64,000 nt of DNA from a virus. The stretch covers positions 26,904 to 90,903 of IMG/VR virus record IMGVR_UViG_3300031999_000008. One strand, given 5' to 3'. Under the pieces are notes generated by a model that was not told the DNA's origin, did not search any database, and worked only from the letters and a program-made list of their open reading frames with translations. Position 1 is the first letter of the stretch, and each line of letters begins with the position of its first letter. This document shows, in pieces, positions 23,885 through 32,596 of this stretch. The position numbers and the translations under genes were made by a program.

Positions 23885-26614
23885 ATGGTACGACCGATTG
23901 TTCTACTTTTTCAAGAGTTTGCGACGCTGTCCGCGACACCCACGACGCCCGATCTTAACTGCGTCATCGTCGGACCGGCTTACGCAATCCAAGATTACCT
24001 TACAGACAAGGTAAATATCGAAGTATCGGCGTATGGCACGCTCCAGGCAGGTGTGAGCTACGTACCTCCGGTCGCGAACGTTGCTGCGATTACGCTAGCT
24101 GCTCCGCCTGGCCTGCCTGCAGGCGGCTGGGTTGATCCGGCGTCGGTAAAAGTGTACTTCGATGAAGTACGCGTCAAGATGATCAGCGGTACCGACGGTA
24201 CATGCACCATCAATGACAATTTGCTGACCTCAGCGGGCGCTACGTTCGCGACCACAGGTGTGCAAGCAGGCGACGTCGTAATCGTTGACGACCCCACAAC
24301 GGTGACCCCGAGCCTCATTCTCACGATCGTGAGTCTGGCAGGTGAGACAGGACTTCGGCTGTCTCGTAATTTCACGGCCACCAACGGTGCCTCCCTCAAT
24401 TACCGCGTCGAACGCCGCCTGACCAATCAGTTGATTGACAGCGCGTTTGTAGTCCTTCCGACGTACCGTCAATCCAACGAAATCCAAATCCTGGGTGGAG
24501 TTACGTGTGTTGTCGGCACCACGCCTCGTCTCGTTATGTACGCTCGCGTTTACGTCGCGTCACGCGCGTATCGCACCGACTTGCAGTCGCTTGATAGCGT
24601 CAATTCGACCACAGATATCACGACCAAACTCGGGCCAATTGACAGCCGCAACCCGCTGGCTGCGGCGGTTTACGTTGCTAAACAAAACGCCGGCCAAGCT
24701 CCTGTTCAATTTTACGGCGTAGTCTCGGATGATCTCACGGGCTACAATTTAGCCAAGGATGCGATCTCCACCGACGACAGCATTTATGCGATTGTCCCTC
24801 TTACTTCGGACATCACTGTCACTGCAGCCTTCAAGGTTGAAAACGACACGCTCGCAGATCCGACCGCAGCGCTGAATACAGGCGTGCCGCAGAAACTGCG
24901 GGTGGTTATCGGTTCGGGTGCTCTGACTGCACAGAAGACTGTCGTAGATCAGAATACGGATGCCACTGCGGAGCAACTTACAGGTGCGCTCCCCGGCGGT
25001 GGCGTAAAAAACATCACGCTGGCGTCGCCCTTTAACGCGCTCACTAGCAACCTCAGGCCGGGTGACAAACTCGTTTTGTCGGCGAGCGAAAACGTCGCAC
25101 CGCTTGATGGTACGTACACGATTGCGCATATCAACAGCGCGACATCTGTCGAAGTAAACGAAGCTACCGCTGCGGTTGCCGTCGTGGCTGCCGAAGGCGT
25201 CAATTACACGGTTACGCGTCCTTCGACGGGCGCTACGATTATCGCCCTCGTCGATAACCGGGCGTCCCTGACGGCTGCTGCGACCACATTCAAATCCCGC
25301 GTCGCAGGTATTACACCGGGTGCGCGCACCATTGCACTCGTACAGAACGGTACGACTGCGAATGGGATCTTTAGCATCGTCGAAGTAGCTGGCGTTTCGA
25401 CAATCGTGAACGGTGACTTCACGTCTACCAACATTTCTTCGCAAGAATTGGTAGACGCGATTAATACCGGTGCAGGCGTAACTACGTCGTTCTCGGGGTC
25501 GATCAATCTCGTCGCCTCAACTTCGTCGGGAGCAACTGCGCAAGTAGCCTTCGCATCGGCGGCACTTTCGACGGGTACTGCCGGTATTGACGCGCTCACA
25601 TCTACTGCTGCACTCGATGCGGTGTTCATCAAACTCTTCGATTCGAACGCGACGTTCATCACTGCGGGCGTGCTTGCGGGTGATATTATCGAAGTGCCTA
25701 GCAACCCTAACGGGTCGTTCAGCACGAACACCAAGCAATTCGTGGTAGATCAAATCCTCAGCGAGCAGCGTTTACAAATCGCAAATATTGCTTCGGGGTC
25801 TTACGTCAATAACACCTCGACTATCGAGAGCGAGCTCCCGCACCTAGATAATCGTCTGGGCACTGGCACTCTGGTCACGCAGGGTTCTATCCGCTATCGC
25901 GTAATTCGTAATCTGAGCAAGGACCAGCAGGTCGCTCAATTGGTCACGAATGCGCAAAGCCTGAACTCGCGCCGTGCCATCCTCGTGTGGCCTGACCTCG
26001 TAACAGTATCCGGCTTGGTCGATGGTTCGAAGACGCCGAATTCCGATGGCAGCGCTGCCGCCGCCGACCCGCAACCCGGTTACTACTTGAGTGCCGTCGT
26101 AGGCGGTATGACCGCAGGCCTTCCCAGCCATCAGGGCTTTAGCCGCCTTGGCTGTGCGGGTATCAGCCTTATCTCACACTCCAGTGATTACTTCTCCGAG
26201 AAGCAACTCACGGATCTGTCGGATGGTGGCTGGTATGTATTCGCTCAGAACGCGCCTACGGCCCTGCCCTACAGCATTCACCAATTGACCACGGATCCCT
26301 CGACGTTGCAGTCGGGTGAGTATTCCATCGTAAAAAACTTCGATTTCGTATCGTTGTTCTACCTTGGAATCCTGGAGCCGTTCCTTGGCGTATGGAACGT
26401 CAATACAGACACACTTGGCTTTATCCGCCAGGCCCTCAACACGGGAACGGAGAATCTTAAACTCCGCCGTGTTGCAAAGATCGGCGCTCCGCTGAACTCT
26501 GCTACAATCACATCGGTAGCGGTGTCTCCGGCATCGGCAGATCGTGTCGAAGTCTATATTGAAGTAGACCTCCCCAAGCCTTTGAATGTCATCGGCTTAC
26601 ACCTCGTGGCATAA
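23885..26614 (+). CDS. Contractile tail sheath protein
   Basis: A 909-residue protein with the typical sheath layout. The N-terminus opens IVLLFQEFATLS...NCVIVGPAYAI. A large variable middle consists of beta-rich Ala/Thr/Val insertion domains. A conserved C-terminal domain contains NFDFVSLFYLGILEPFLGVW, an IRQAL helix, and a final beta hairpin near VEVYIEVDLPKPLNVIGLHL. It is longer than T4 gp18 (659 aa), the excess being in the middle domains. Gene order (own promoter, tube downstream) fits. It shows the phage has a contractile tail. Confidence 0.85.
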   Translation: MVRPIVLLFQEFATLSATPTTPDLNCVIVGPAYAIQDYLTDKVNIEVSAYGTLQAGVSYVPPVANVAAITLAAPPGLPAGGWVDPASVKVYFDEVRVKMISGTDGTCTINDNLLTSAGATFATTGVQAGDVVIVDDPTTVTPSLILTIVSLAGETGLRLSRNFTATNGASLNYRVERRLTNQLIDSAFVVLPTYRQSNEIQILGGVTCVVGTTPRLVMYARVYVASRAYRTDLQSLDSVNSTTDITTKLGPIDSRNPLAAAVYVAKQNAGQAPVQFYGVVSDDLTGYNLAKDAISTDDSIYAIVPLTSDITVTAAFKVENDTLADPTAALNTGVPQKLRVVIGSGALTAQKTVVDQNTDATAEQLTGALPGGGVKNITLASPFNALTSNLRPGDKLVLSASENVAPLDGTYTIAHINSATSVEVNEATAAVAVVAAEGVNYTVTRPSTGATIIALVDNRASLTAAATTFKSRVAGITPGARTIALVQNGTTANGIFSIVEVAGVSTIVNGDFTSTNISSQELVDAINTGAGVTTSFSGSINLVASTSSGATAQVAFASAALSTGTAGIDALTSTAALDAVFIKLFDSNATFITAGVLAGDIIEVPSNPNGSFSTNTKQFVVDQILSEQRLQIANIASGSYVNNTSTIESELPHLDNRLGTGTLVTQGSIRYRVIRNLSKDQQVAQLVTNAQSLNSRRAILVWPDLVTVSGLVDGSKTPNSDGSAAAADPQPGYYLSAVVGGMTAGLPSHQGFSRLGCAGISLISHSSDYFSEKQLTDLSDGGWYVFAQNAPTALPYSIHQLTTDPSTLQSGEYSIVKNFDFVSLFYLGILEPFLGVWNVNTDTLGFIRQALNTGTENLKLRRVAKIGAPLNSATITSVAVSPASADRVEVYIEVDLPKPLNVIGLHLVA

Positions 26615-27441
26615 TGACCCGGTTTCACGCGGAACCTACGATACCAAAAACCTTCGTAGCCCCTTTCCAAAAGGTGGCTATCTTTGGTTTTTTGACGCGT
26701 ACGCTTCCACGTTTAGCCGGGCGTGCGTTTAGCGGTCTGACCCCTACAAGCCTTGCCCGTCCATTTCACCCCGCAGCGACCGGCCTAGAGCGCGGTATTA
26801 TTGCAGGGGGAAATAAACTATTGAGTCCGGAGCACGCCGCGACCTTCGCGCGCACTATGCGCGGAGTACCTCGAAACGCTATTCGAGAGGCTATTAGCAA
26901 CAGCCTTATCGGAGGTGCTTTGGAGGGAGGTATTGGTGCGTATACTGCAGACCCCGGACAAGGTGCTGCCGGCTTTATGCAGGGTTTTGGATCCGGTGCT
27001 GCATCAGGTGCGGTGTTCGGCGGGATATCTGGTGCAGCAGGCGGCGCAGTACGTAATATGCGCGGCATTAACATGTCAGGCCTCGCTAAGCAGCACGGCA
27101 TGGCCCGTCCCGAAATGGCTAAAAAAGTAAAAGGCATGGGCACATGGGACGCCCTCAAAGGCTCCTTTGGTAAGACCGATGGCTTAGACAGACAAATTGC
27201 CCGCCACAAAACGATAGGTGGCATCGGTCAGCTGGGCGCCGAGATGGCTCTGCCCATGGCGCTTCTTCCAAGTGCTTCTGAGCCGGAACCGCCGCCGCCT
27301 GCCCCGTCGATACCCAAACCCCCTACTTTTGCGCCCAATACGCCTTCGGTCTACTCTCAGCCCCAAGGTTTTAAAGGCGGCTCAGTCTCTTCTCTACTCA
27401 AGCCCATCGATTTAACAAAGATCCCAAGCTATCATAGGTAG
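26614..27441 (+). CDS. Glycine-rich, membrane-like virion protein
   Basis: A 275-residue protein whose ATG overlaps the sheath stop. Residues about 90-150 are a long Gly/Ala run (GGALEGGIGAYTADPGQGAA...) able to form glycine-zipper membrane helices. The C-terminus is Pro-rich (EPEPPPPAPSIPKPP). No enzyme motif is seen. Its place between sheath and tube is unusual. It may be an ejected or tail-lumen protein, which is speculation. Confidence 0.58.
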   Translation: MTRFHAEPTIPKTFVAPFQKVAIFGFLTRTLPRLAGRAFSGLTPTSLARPFHPAATGLERGIIAGGNKLLSPEHAATFARTMRGVPRNAIREAISNSLIGGALEGGIGAYTADPGQGAAGFMQGFGSGAASGAVFGGISGAAGGAVRNMRGINMSGLAKQHGMARPEMAKKVKGMGTWDALKGSFGKTDGLDRQIARHKTIGGIGQLGAEMALPMALLPSASEPEPPPPAPSIPKPPTFAPNTPSVYSQPQGFKGGSVSSLLKPIDLTKIPSYHR

Positions 27442-27454
27442 CGAGGAGCCCCAC

Positions 27455-28237
27455 ATGCCTATCGGTATTGCACGTAATTTAACCACATGGAAGTTCCAAG
27501 ACACGTACGTGGAACGCGTGATGGATAACGCCGCATATACGTCGGCCCATCCTGATGACACGCTGGTGTTGGCAGGGCCCTCACGTAGCACCGGAGCTCA
27601 GGGGAGCGATACCACAGGCTCGGGGTCCCTACTTGCTATTGGCATGATGCAGAATTTAAACATCAGTCAAGTAAAATCGACAACGCCTGTAATGGCGATC
27701 GGTTCAGGGCGCTCGTTCTTCGTGAGCGGCAAAGCGCAGGGTAACGGCAGTATTGCGCGTCTGTTCGTCAATGGACGCAATCTACTCCGCGTCCTTTACC
27801 ATAACGCACAGTCAAGTGATATAAACGTCGGCGCATTCGATGACAAACCGGCGGATCATACGACGTCACAGTTCTACATCAACCTGGACTCTGAACTTTA
27901 CTACATCCCCTTTGGTCTTGCCGCCGTCTTCCGTACCAAGGCCCATGACGTTGTGGGCGGCTTTTACGCCGAATTAACCATGATTCAGTCTTACAATATT
28001 AGCATTCAAGCCGGTGCTAATATGATTGCTGAACAGGTCTCTTTCATGTTTGACCGTCTCATGCCGTACAGTGTTGCGAGCGTGTCGGCCACTGGTCAAG
28101 TTCCCCGGAGTACCCTGGATGCAATTGCAGGCTTCGTAGACCCGGATCTGTCCACCGCCGCCAATTCGGGAAGCCTCACTGAGAACACAATCGGTGACTT
28201 TAGTAACGGCATTCCCACGAACTTTGTAAGTGCCTAA
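27455..28237 (+). CDS. Probable tail tube protein
   Basis: A 260-residue beta-rich protein behind GAGGAG, following the sheath module. It contains GMMQNLNISQVKSTTPVMAI and SYNISIQAGANMIAEQVSFM, patterns typical of tube proteins of large myoviruses. Size and location support the call. No single diagnostic motif exists. Confidence 0.68.
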   Translation: MPIGIARNLTTWKFQDTYVERVMDNAAYTSAHPDDTLVLAGPSRSTGAQGSDTTGSGSLLAIGMMQNLNISQVKSTTPVMAIGSGRSFFVSGKAQGNGSIARLFVNGRNLLRVLYHNAQSSDINVGAFDDKPADHTTSQFYINLDSELYYIPFGLAAVFRTKAHDVVGGFYAELTMIQSYNISIQAGANMIAEQVSFMFDRLMPYSVASVSATGQVPRSTLDAIAGFVDPDLSTAANSGSLTENTIGDFSNGIPTNFVSA

Positions 28238-28592
28238 CACCCCCGCCTATACGCACGGCCGCAGACACGCTCAGATTAAACTGGGCGTGTTTGGTGCTAT
28301 GCTCGGTGGTGCGGGTGTTGGGGGTCTTGCGGGTTATGTCCTGGCTCCTGAAAATAGAAAAGGGCATGGCGTTATGTATGGCGCTGCCCTTGGTGGTCTA
28401 GGGGCGGGATTGGGCTCCGCAGCAGCCCCTTACATGCATGCCGCCGAGAATCCGGGACTACTTGCACGTACCGGAGTGTCTACGGCGAGTACAGGCCTCG
28501 GTACGCTCGCGGGTATTGGTGCAACGGGGGCTCTTGTAGATAAAACGAACGTACCCACCTCAGATGATCCGTACCACTATCGCTCCAGATAG
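28230..28592 (+). CDS. Tag-bearing glycine-rich membrane protein
   Basis: A 120-residue protein starting at GTG 28230, overlapping the tube gene by 8 nt. Residues 7-20, YTHGRRHAQIKLGV, are a clear tag copy. They are followed by three Gly/Ala-rich membrane-type helices (about 20-37, 48-65, 80-98). The same design (tag, then Gly-zipper helices) occurs in 46813. Its role is unknown. It may be a virion cargo protein that enters the membrane. Confidence 0.68.
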   Translation: MPNTPAYTHGRRHAQIKLGVFGAMLGGAGVGGLAGYVLAPENRKGHGVMYGAALGGLGAGLGSAAAPYMHAAENPGLLARTGVSTASTGLGTLAGIGATGALVDKTNVPTSDDPYHYRSR

Positions 28593-28605
28593 TTTATCGT
28601 AGGGC

Positions 28606-30150
28606 ATGCAAAAGCCGCCGGAACTGCCGCCGCAGCCCATACGAATTAATACGCGCGCCGATCTCCCCAACCCTACCGCCTCTCGCGGAGGGATAGGCGA
28701 TAAAGCCAAACACGGCGAGACCGGCACAGTTGTCGCTTATTTCTGCGATACGTACATGGCGACAGTGCTTACTAGCACTGGACGTACAGTTACCCTGCCG
28801 CGTATGCGTTCGTCGCCGGGCGACGTTGCGCATTTAGAAGTAGGTACTGAGGTACTGATTAACAACGATTACGGTGCGCCTTTTATCATGGGTATTTTAA
28901 CACACCCTGCAGGAGTACCCAGCGATGGTGCGAATCATTCGATCACTGGCATCGAAGGTGTGGGAGGTAATGGTTTAAACCAAGCTAGTACGCAGACACC
29001 TGGGAATTACCGGCTTAGAGCCGAGCCTAAAGACTTAATACCCGGTGACTGGGCGCATGTCGGTCCGGATGGAAATTCCGTAGGCGTCCTCGCAGGCGGC
29101 GTGAACGTTATGCGTTCGAGCTCATTGTCGCAGTTCCGTACACACCAAGTAGACGATACGACCGAGATTATATCTCGAAATCATCGGCACATTACCGATA
29201 TGGGTTTCTCTGAAACCCATAACGATAATGGCAGTATCAATTATACGTTTCGGGGTGCATCGGACCAGCGTACGGAGTCGGGTCCTGATGAGGAACGCTG
29301 GACAATCAAACTAGATATGGGTGCCATTGGGGATGTGTTCAATTTTGAATTGTGCACACCTCAAAACCAGACACTATTCAAGTTCCACGTAAATTCCGAT
29401 GGCCAGTGTGAAATCTTCGGACTTAATGGAGTCAGCATAAATTCCGGTTCTCAGAACGGAGGAACCAGCGCCGAAGAAAATACCGGAGACAAAGTCTCCA
29501 GCGTTGGGGGTAATAAAACCACAACAATCACGGGTAACTCCACAGAGACCGTGAAAGGTAGCGCAGGTAACCACGCGTACGTTGATCACGAGACTACCGC
29601 AGGTAATGATATACGAAGTCAAGCATTGCGCGACCATGCAATGTCTGCGGGACGACATATGTACGTATCAGTACAAGGCAGCCCTATCCCAGGGGACGCC
29701 ATGGTGTATGACATCACATCCGGCAATTGGGTCGTGAAAATAGGCGGGCCTTTGTCGCCTGATCCGCTCAGTGCCTTTGATATGCAGACCTACGCAGGAG
29801 ATATGAAATTTTCATCTCTCTTAGGAGGTAATTTCAGCGTCACTAGCCCTCTAGGTGTGCTCGAATCCAACACGCGACAGGCCGTATTATCCACGAATAT
29901 GCTCCCTGATTCCGTTATACTTGGTGGAAACGTACTCGTCAGTCATCTTGTTAAATACGAACAACTCGAAGCACACTTACGTATGCTCTACACAATGCTA
30001 GATCTCCACGTACATATCGAAAACGGCACAGCCGTCGCAGCAGGCATCCCAGTGGTAGGCGCAAGCGGTATTCCCGTAGTACCTTTCACGCCGACACTTT
30101 CCCCTTCAATACTGCTAATGAAAAGTCTGACTACAGGGGTGACACTTTAA
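28606..30150 (+). CDS. Baseplate spike / hub protein (gp5/gpV-like)
   Basis: A 514-residue protein. Residues about 38-108 look like the OB-fold domain of baseplate spike proteins (GTVVAYFCDTYMATVL, TVTLPRMRSSPGDVAHLEVG, GAPFIMGIL). A middle beta region follows, and about 290-360 show short repeats of beta-helix type (GDKVSSVGGNKTTTITGNST). No lysozyme domain is evident. The end overlaps a convergent minus-strand gene by 20 nt. Spike function is inferred from domain pattern and tail context. Confidence 0.62.
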   Translation: MQKPPELPPQPIRINTRADLPNPTASRGGIGDKAKHGETGTVVAYFCDTYMATVLTSTGRTVTLPRMRSSPGDVAHLEVGTEVLINNDYGAPFIMGILTHPAGVPSDGANHSITGIEGVGGNGLNQASTQTPGNYRLRAEPKDLIPGDWAHVGPDGNSVGVLAGGVNVMRSSSLSQFRTHQVDDTTEIISRNHRHITDMGFSETHNDNGSINYTFRGASDQRTESGPDEERWTIKLDMGAIGDVFNFELCTPQNQTLFKFHVNSDGQCEIFGLNGVSINSGSQNGGTSAEENTGDKVSSVGGNKTTTITGNSTETVKGSAGNHAYVDHETTAGNDIRSQALRDHAMSAGRHMYVSVQGSPIPGDAMVYDITSGNWVVKIGGPLSPDPLSAFDMQTYAGDMKFSSLLGGNFSVTSPLGVLESNTRQAVLSTNMLPDSVILGGNVLVSHLVKYEQLEAHLRMLYTMLDLHVHIENGTAVAAGIPVVGASGIPVVPFTPTLSPSILLMKSLTTGVTL

Positions 30151-30622
30151 ATGTGTCTTCATTGACCTGAACGATTCCGGGACACTCTTCGAGACCACAG
30201 CGGTAGTTGAGCGTTACTGTTTCACGTAGGTCCTCCGTTAAGAGATCCAGAACTTCCACGTCCATACCGCCTACCATGACGTTGTGTATCTGCTCAGATA
30301 GAGCGAGTTGCTCCCGTACAAAATTAGTTCTGTTTTTACAGATAGGACAGATTACGGGAACGACTCGCCCCGTCATGGACTTTTCCCATCGCGTCGCAGG
30401 TTCTGCAAACGCCGCTGCCGTATTAGCTTCTACTTGCGTGACGTGCTTCTGACAGCTCTCACAGCGGAACATCTTCTGTGATTCAAAAGTATCCTCGTGC
30501 TTCAAATCTAAAAAAGAAAAGTCATCGGAGTAAGGTGCTCCCTGTTGGGAATACACATAACACCCAACGATGCGCAGTTCTTTTGAGTAACAATGCGGAC
30601 ATTGAACTTGGTCAGTAGGCAT
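30131..30622 (-). CDS. Protein with two zinc ribbons
   Basis: A 163-residue protein with two CxxC pairs in the first half (CPHC and CESC) and CPIC plus CGLEEC in the second, suggesting two zinc ribbons. It runs against the tail genes and overlaps the spike gene tail to tail. The function is unknown. Several small zinc-ribbon proteins occur in the early-type regions of this phage. Confidence 0.7.
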   Translation of the reverse strand: MPTDQVQCPHCYSKELRIVGCYVYSQQGAPYSDDFSFLDLKHEDTFESQKMFRCESCQKHVTQVEANTAAAFAEPATRWEKSMTGRVVPVICPICKNRTNFVREQLALSEQIHNVMVGGMDVEVLDLLTEDLRETVTLNYRCGLEECPGIVQVNEDTFKVSPL

Positions 30623-30680
30623 CCTGCCTTAATACGCGACGCTTATAGTTTTGCAAAGTAAAAACGCGATATCTAGCGCC

Positions 30681-31022
30681 TCAGTCGCACGCAAGACCCC
30701 TGCGCTCCCATTCGGGCAAGAACACGTCCGTGAAGATGAAAGACGCATCCATAGTGACTCCTTCCGTACGAAGGTACGTATATACCCCTTGCGCCCCCTT
30801 ACGGACATACGCTTCGGCCATCGCGTGATAGTCAAAATCTATGTGGGATGTATTCGACTCGGGTTCTGCATCCAACGTCCGTAACGCATAGACAAATTCA
30901 GTATCGGCCAAAAGTATATCGACCGCTGCGCGTATAATACCGTCCATCAGGTCATGCGCTGTTCTGCACAATAATTTTTCTACTTCGGTATACTGCTTCG
31001 TCCGCATACGTGTATGGCGCAC
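30681..31022 (-). CDS. Unknown small protein
   Basis: A 113-residue soluble acidic protein with a normal residue mix (helical first half, RTKQYTEVEKLLCRTAHDLM). It belongs to the minus-strand insert within the tail region. No family is recognised. Confidence 0.58.
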   Translation of the reverse strand: MRHTRMRTKQYTEVEKLLCRTAHDLMDGIIRAAVDILLADTEFVYALRTLDAEPESNTSHIDFDYHAMAEAYVRKGAQGVYTYLRTEGVTMDASFIFTDVFLPEWERRGLACD

Positions 31023-31039
31023 AAATCCTCTCAGGGCTA

Positions 31040-31066
31040 AAGGGAAAAAGCACGTTAGTGCTTTCT
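31040..31066 (-). terminator. Rho-independent terminator (minus strand)
   Basis: Read on the minus strand, AAGCAC-TAAC-GTGCTT is followed by a T-rich run. It lies after the stop of the 31095 gene. Confidence 0.65.
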
Positions 31067-31094
31067 CAACCGAGTTGTACTCCGTCTAGAAATA

Positions 31095-31676
31095 CTACCC
31101 CGCGTTGATCGCGGGGTTCAACTGCAACAACAACTGTTGGAGCGGCTCCAGCTCCTTGCGGATCTGGCGGTGCAGGTCTTTCGCCTGCCGCTCCAAGGCG
31201 CGGCTCATCTCACGACGCATCTCTGCGCGAAAGGCCACGAGCTCGGGGGCTGCCGTGGTTTCCGCCGGTACTTCCGGAGCGTCCGCGGTTTCGGCAAGCT
31301 CCGCCGAGTCCACGGTCCCCGTCTTCACCGACTTCTTCCACTTCTTGTAGACGGCGCGCATCTCTGATTCGAAGTCGTTGGACCCGTCATCCGTCGATGC
31401 CGAAAGCGCGGGCACCAGAGACAGGTGTCCAGTGCCGGAGCGCCGCTGCACTGCGGCCATCACACTCGCCTTGACCTCCTCCGCGATCTTCGGTCCCCTC
31501 ACTGCGATCTCCTTCTGGATCTTCTTCTGTGCTTTCTTTTTGAATTTCTTCTTCAGCTTCTTGGCCTCCGCGTCGTAGTCCGGCGCAGCGTCCGTAAACT
31601 TGTTGACCACAACGTCAACCACCTTGATCGCAACCGCAGTGCCGACTGCAACCCCTACCATTTCGGTTAGTCCCAT
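31095..31676 (-). CDS. Membrane-anchored Lys-rich coiled-coil protein
   Basis: A 193-residue protein behind GGAG. An N-terminal membrane segment (about 5-25) is followed by a very basic stretch (KKLKKKFKKKAQKKIQKE, about 38-57), an acidic Ala/Glu linker and a C-terminal coiled coil rich in Arg/Glu/Leu. Codon use is C/G-ending and unlike the flanking tail genes, implying strong expression or separate origin. It has its own promoter and terminator. Its neighbour 31817 has the same layout. A membrane-tethered early host-interaction protein is the inference. Confidence 0.7.
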   Translation of the reverse strand: MGLTEMVGVAVGTAVAIKVVDVVVNKFTDAAPDYDAEAKKLKKKFKKKAQKKIQKEIAVRGPKIAEEVKASVMAAVQRRSGTGHLSLVPALSASTDDGSNDFESEMRAVYKKWKKSVKTGTVDSAELAETADAPEVPAETTAAPELVAFRAEMRREMSRALERQAKDLHRQIRKELEPLQQLLLQLNPAINAG

Positions 31677-31712
31677 AACTTCTCCTTTTGAATCGAGGCT
31701 ATAAATGCCTCA

Positions 31713-31740
31713 CACTATATTATACCCTTAAAAGGGGGTA
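31713..31740 (-). promoter_or_regulatory. Early-type extended -10 promoter with inverted repeat
   Basis: Minus strand GGGTATAATATAGTG has the -10 TATAAT at 31719-31724. It overlaps the imperfect inverted repeat TACCCCCTTTTAAGGGTA, a possible operator. Confidence 0.6.
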
Positions 31741-31816
31741 TTTTACGTACCCCTAAAGAATACACACTCCGCGGTAAAGCGAAATGTGTATTTCGTTCGG
31801 AGATCCGTATACGGAC

Positions 31817-32329
31817 TCAGAACTTGTCGACGATTCGACAGAGACGCTTGTTCTCCAGAGTGAGCGCCCTAGAAACCTCCATCTCTACGAGCTCTTCGAG
31901 GGCCATCTCGCCCGCAAGTTGGACAGCAGCGGCGCGGCGTGCCGATTCTCGGTACGCTTCCGGCACGTCCTCGAACTCACTTTCATAAGTATCGTAAGCT
32001 CTCCCCAGGGCTTTGTCCCATACCGCGTCCTGCTCAGTCTCGATCTCCGACGCCGCCTCTGTCATCCATCGCTGGACGAGGGCATCGGCACGGACACCGC
32101 GCGCAAGCTCTTTTTCTCGGCGCTCCCGCGCCTTGCGCCCGGCGGGCGTCTCCCCGCTGAGCTGGAGCTCCGCGAGCTTGCGCTTCTTCTTACGATTCTT
32201 ATTCCGAGACTGTACGTCCGCAGCGTAGGTCTCAGAGTTGCAGTGTGAGGTGTACGCGCCCATCACGACAGCGCCAGTCATAGCAGCTATCGCAACAGGC
32301 ACTACGAGTGCCACAGCTTCCAATGCCAT
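31817..32329 (-). CDS. Membrane-anchored basic coiled-coil protein (paired with 31095)
   Basis: A 170-residue protein with a membrane segment at about 5-27, a basic cluster RNKNRKKKRKLAELQ (about 42-56), and a long charged helix to the end. It shares layout and codon bias with 31095 but little direct identity, so the two are analogous or distant paralogues. It has its own promoter of the early type. The function is unknown. Confidence 0.7.
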   Translation of the reverse strand: MALEAVALVVPVAIAAMTGAVVMGAYTSHCNSETYAADVQSRNKNRKKKRKLAELQLSGETPAGRKARERREKELARGVRADALVQRWMTEAASEIETEQDAVWDKALGRAYDTYESEFEDVPEAYRESARRAAAVQLAGEMALEELVEMEVSRALTLENKRLCRIVDKF

Positions 32330-32363
32330 ATGTTCTTCCTTTTTTTAGAGCCAACTAATTGAA

Positions 32364-32391
32364 CTCTATATATTTATACCATTTTTATGGT
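32364..32391 (-). promoter_or_regulatory. Early-type extended -10 promoter with inverted repeat
   Basis: Minus strand TGGTATAAATATATAG is preceded by and partly overlaps ACCATAAAAATGGT, an inverted repeat in the same place as the one at 31723-31740. Confidence 0.6.
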
Positions 32392-32425
32392 TGGTTTTTG
32401 AGTGCGCACAAGGCACTATGGCAGG

Positions 32426-32596
32426 ATGCCCAAGAACTCCTGGACCCGCCAACCGCCTATTCTTCGGTTGTTTGTGTTTCTCGAAGAGACCAAGTTACTA
32501 GCTAAGCGCGATGCGGTAAATGCGCAGCTTGCGCGTGCTAAGGTACTCTTAGAAACCCAACTTCAAGCAATGAAAAATACTCAAAATGGCAAATAG
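32426..32596 (+). CDS. Small helical protein
   Basis: A 56-residue basic helical protein (ATG 32426; GTG 32402 is an in-frame alternative, and neither has a good ribosome site). It overlaps the next start. Coiled-coil-like C-terminal half (AKRDAVNAQLARAKVLLETQ). Unknown role at the head of the second tail block. Confidence 0.45.
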   Translation: MPKNSWTRQPPILRLFVFLEETKLLAKRDAVNAQLARAKVLLETQLQAMKNTQNGK

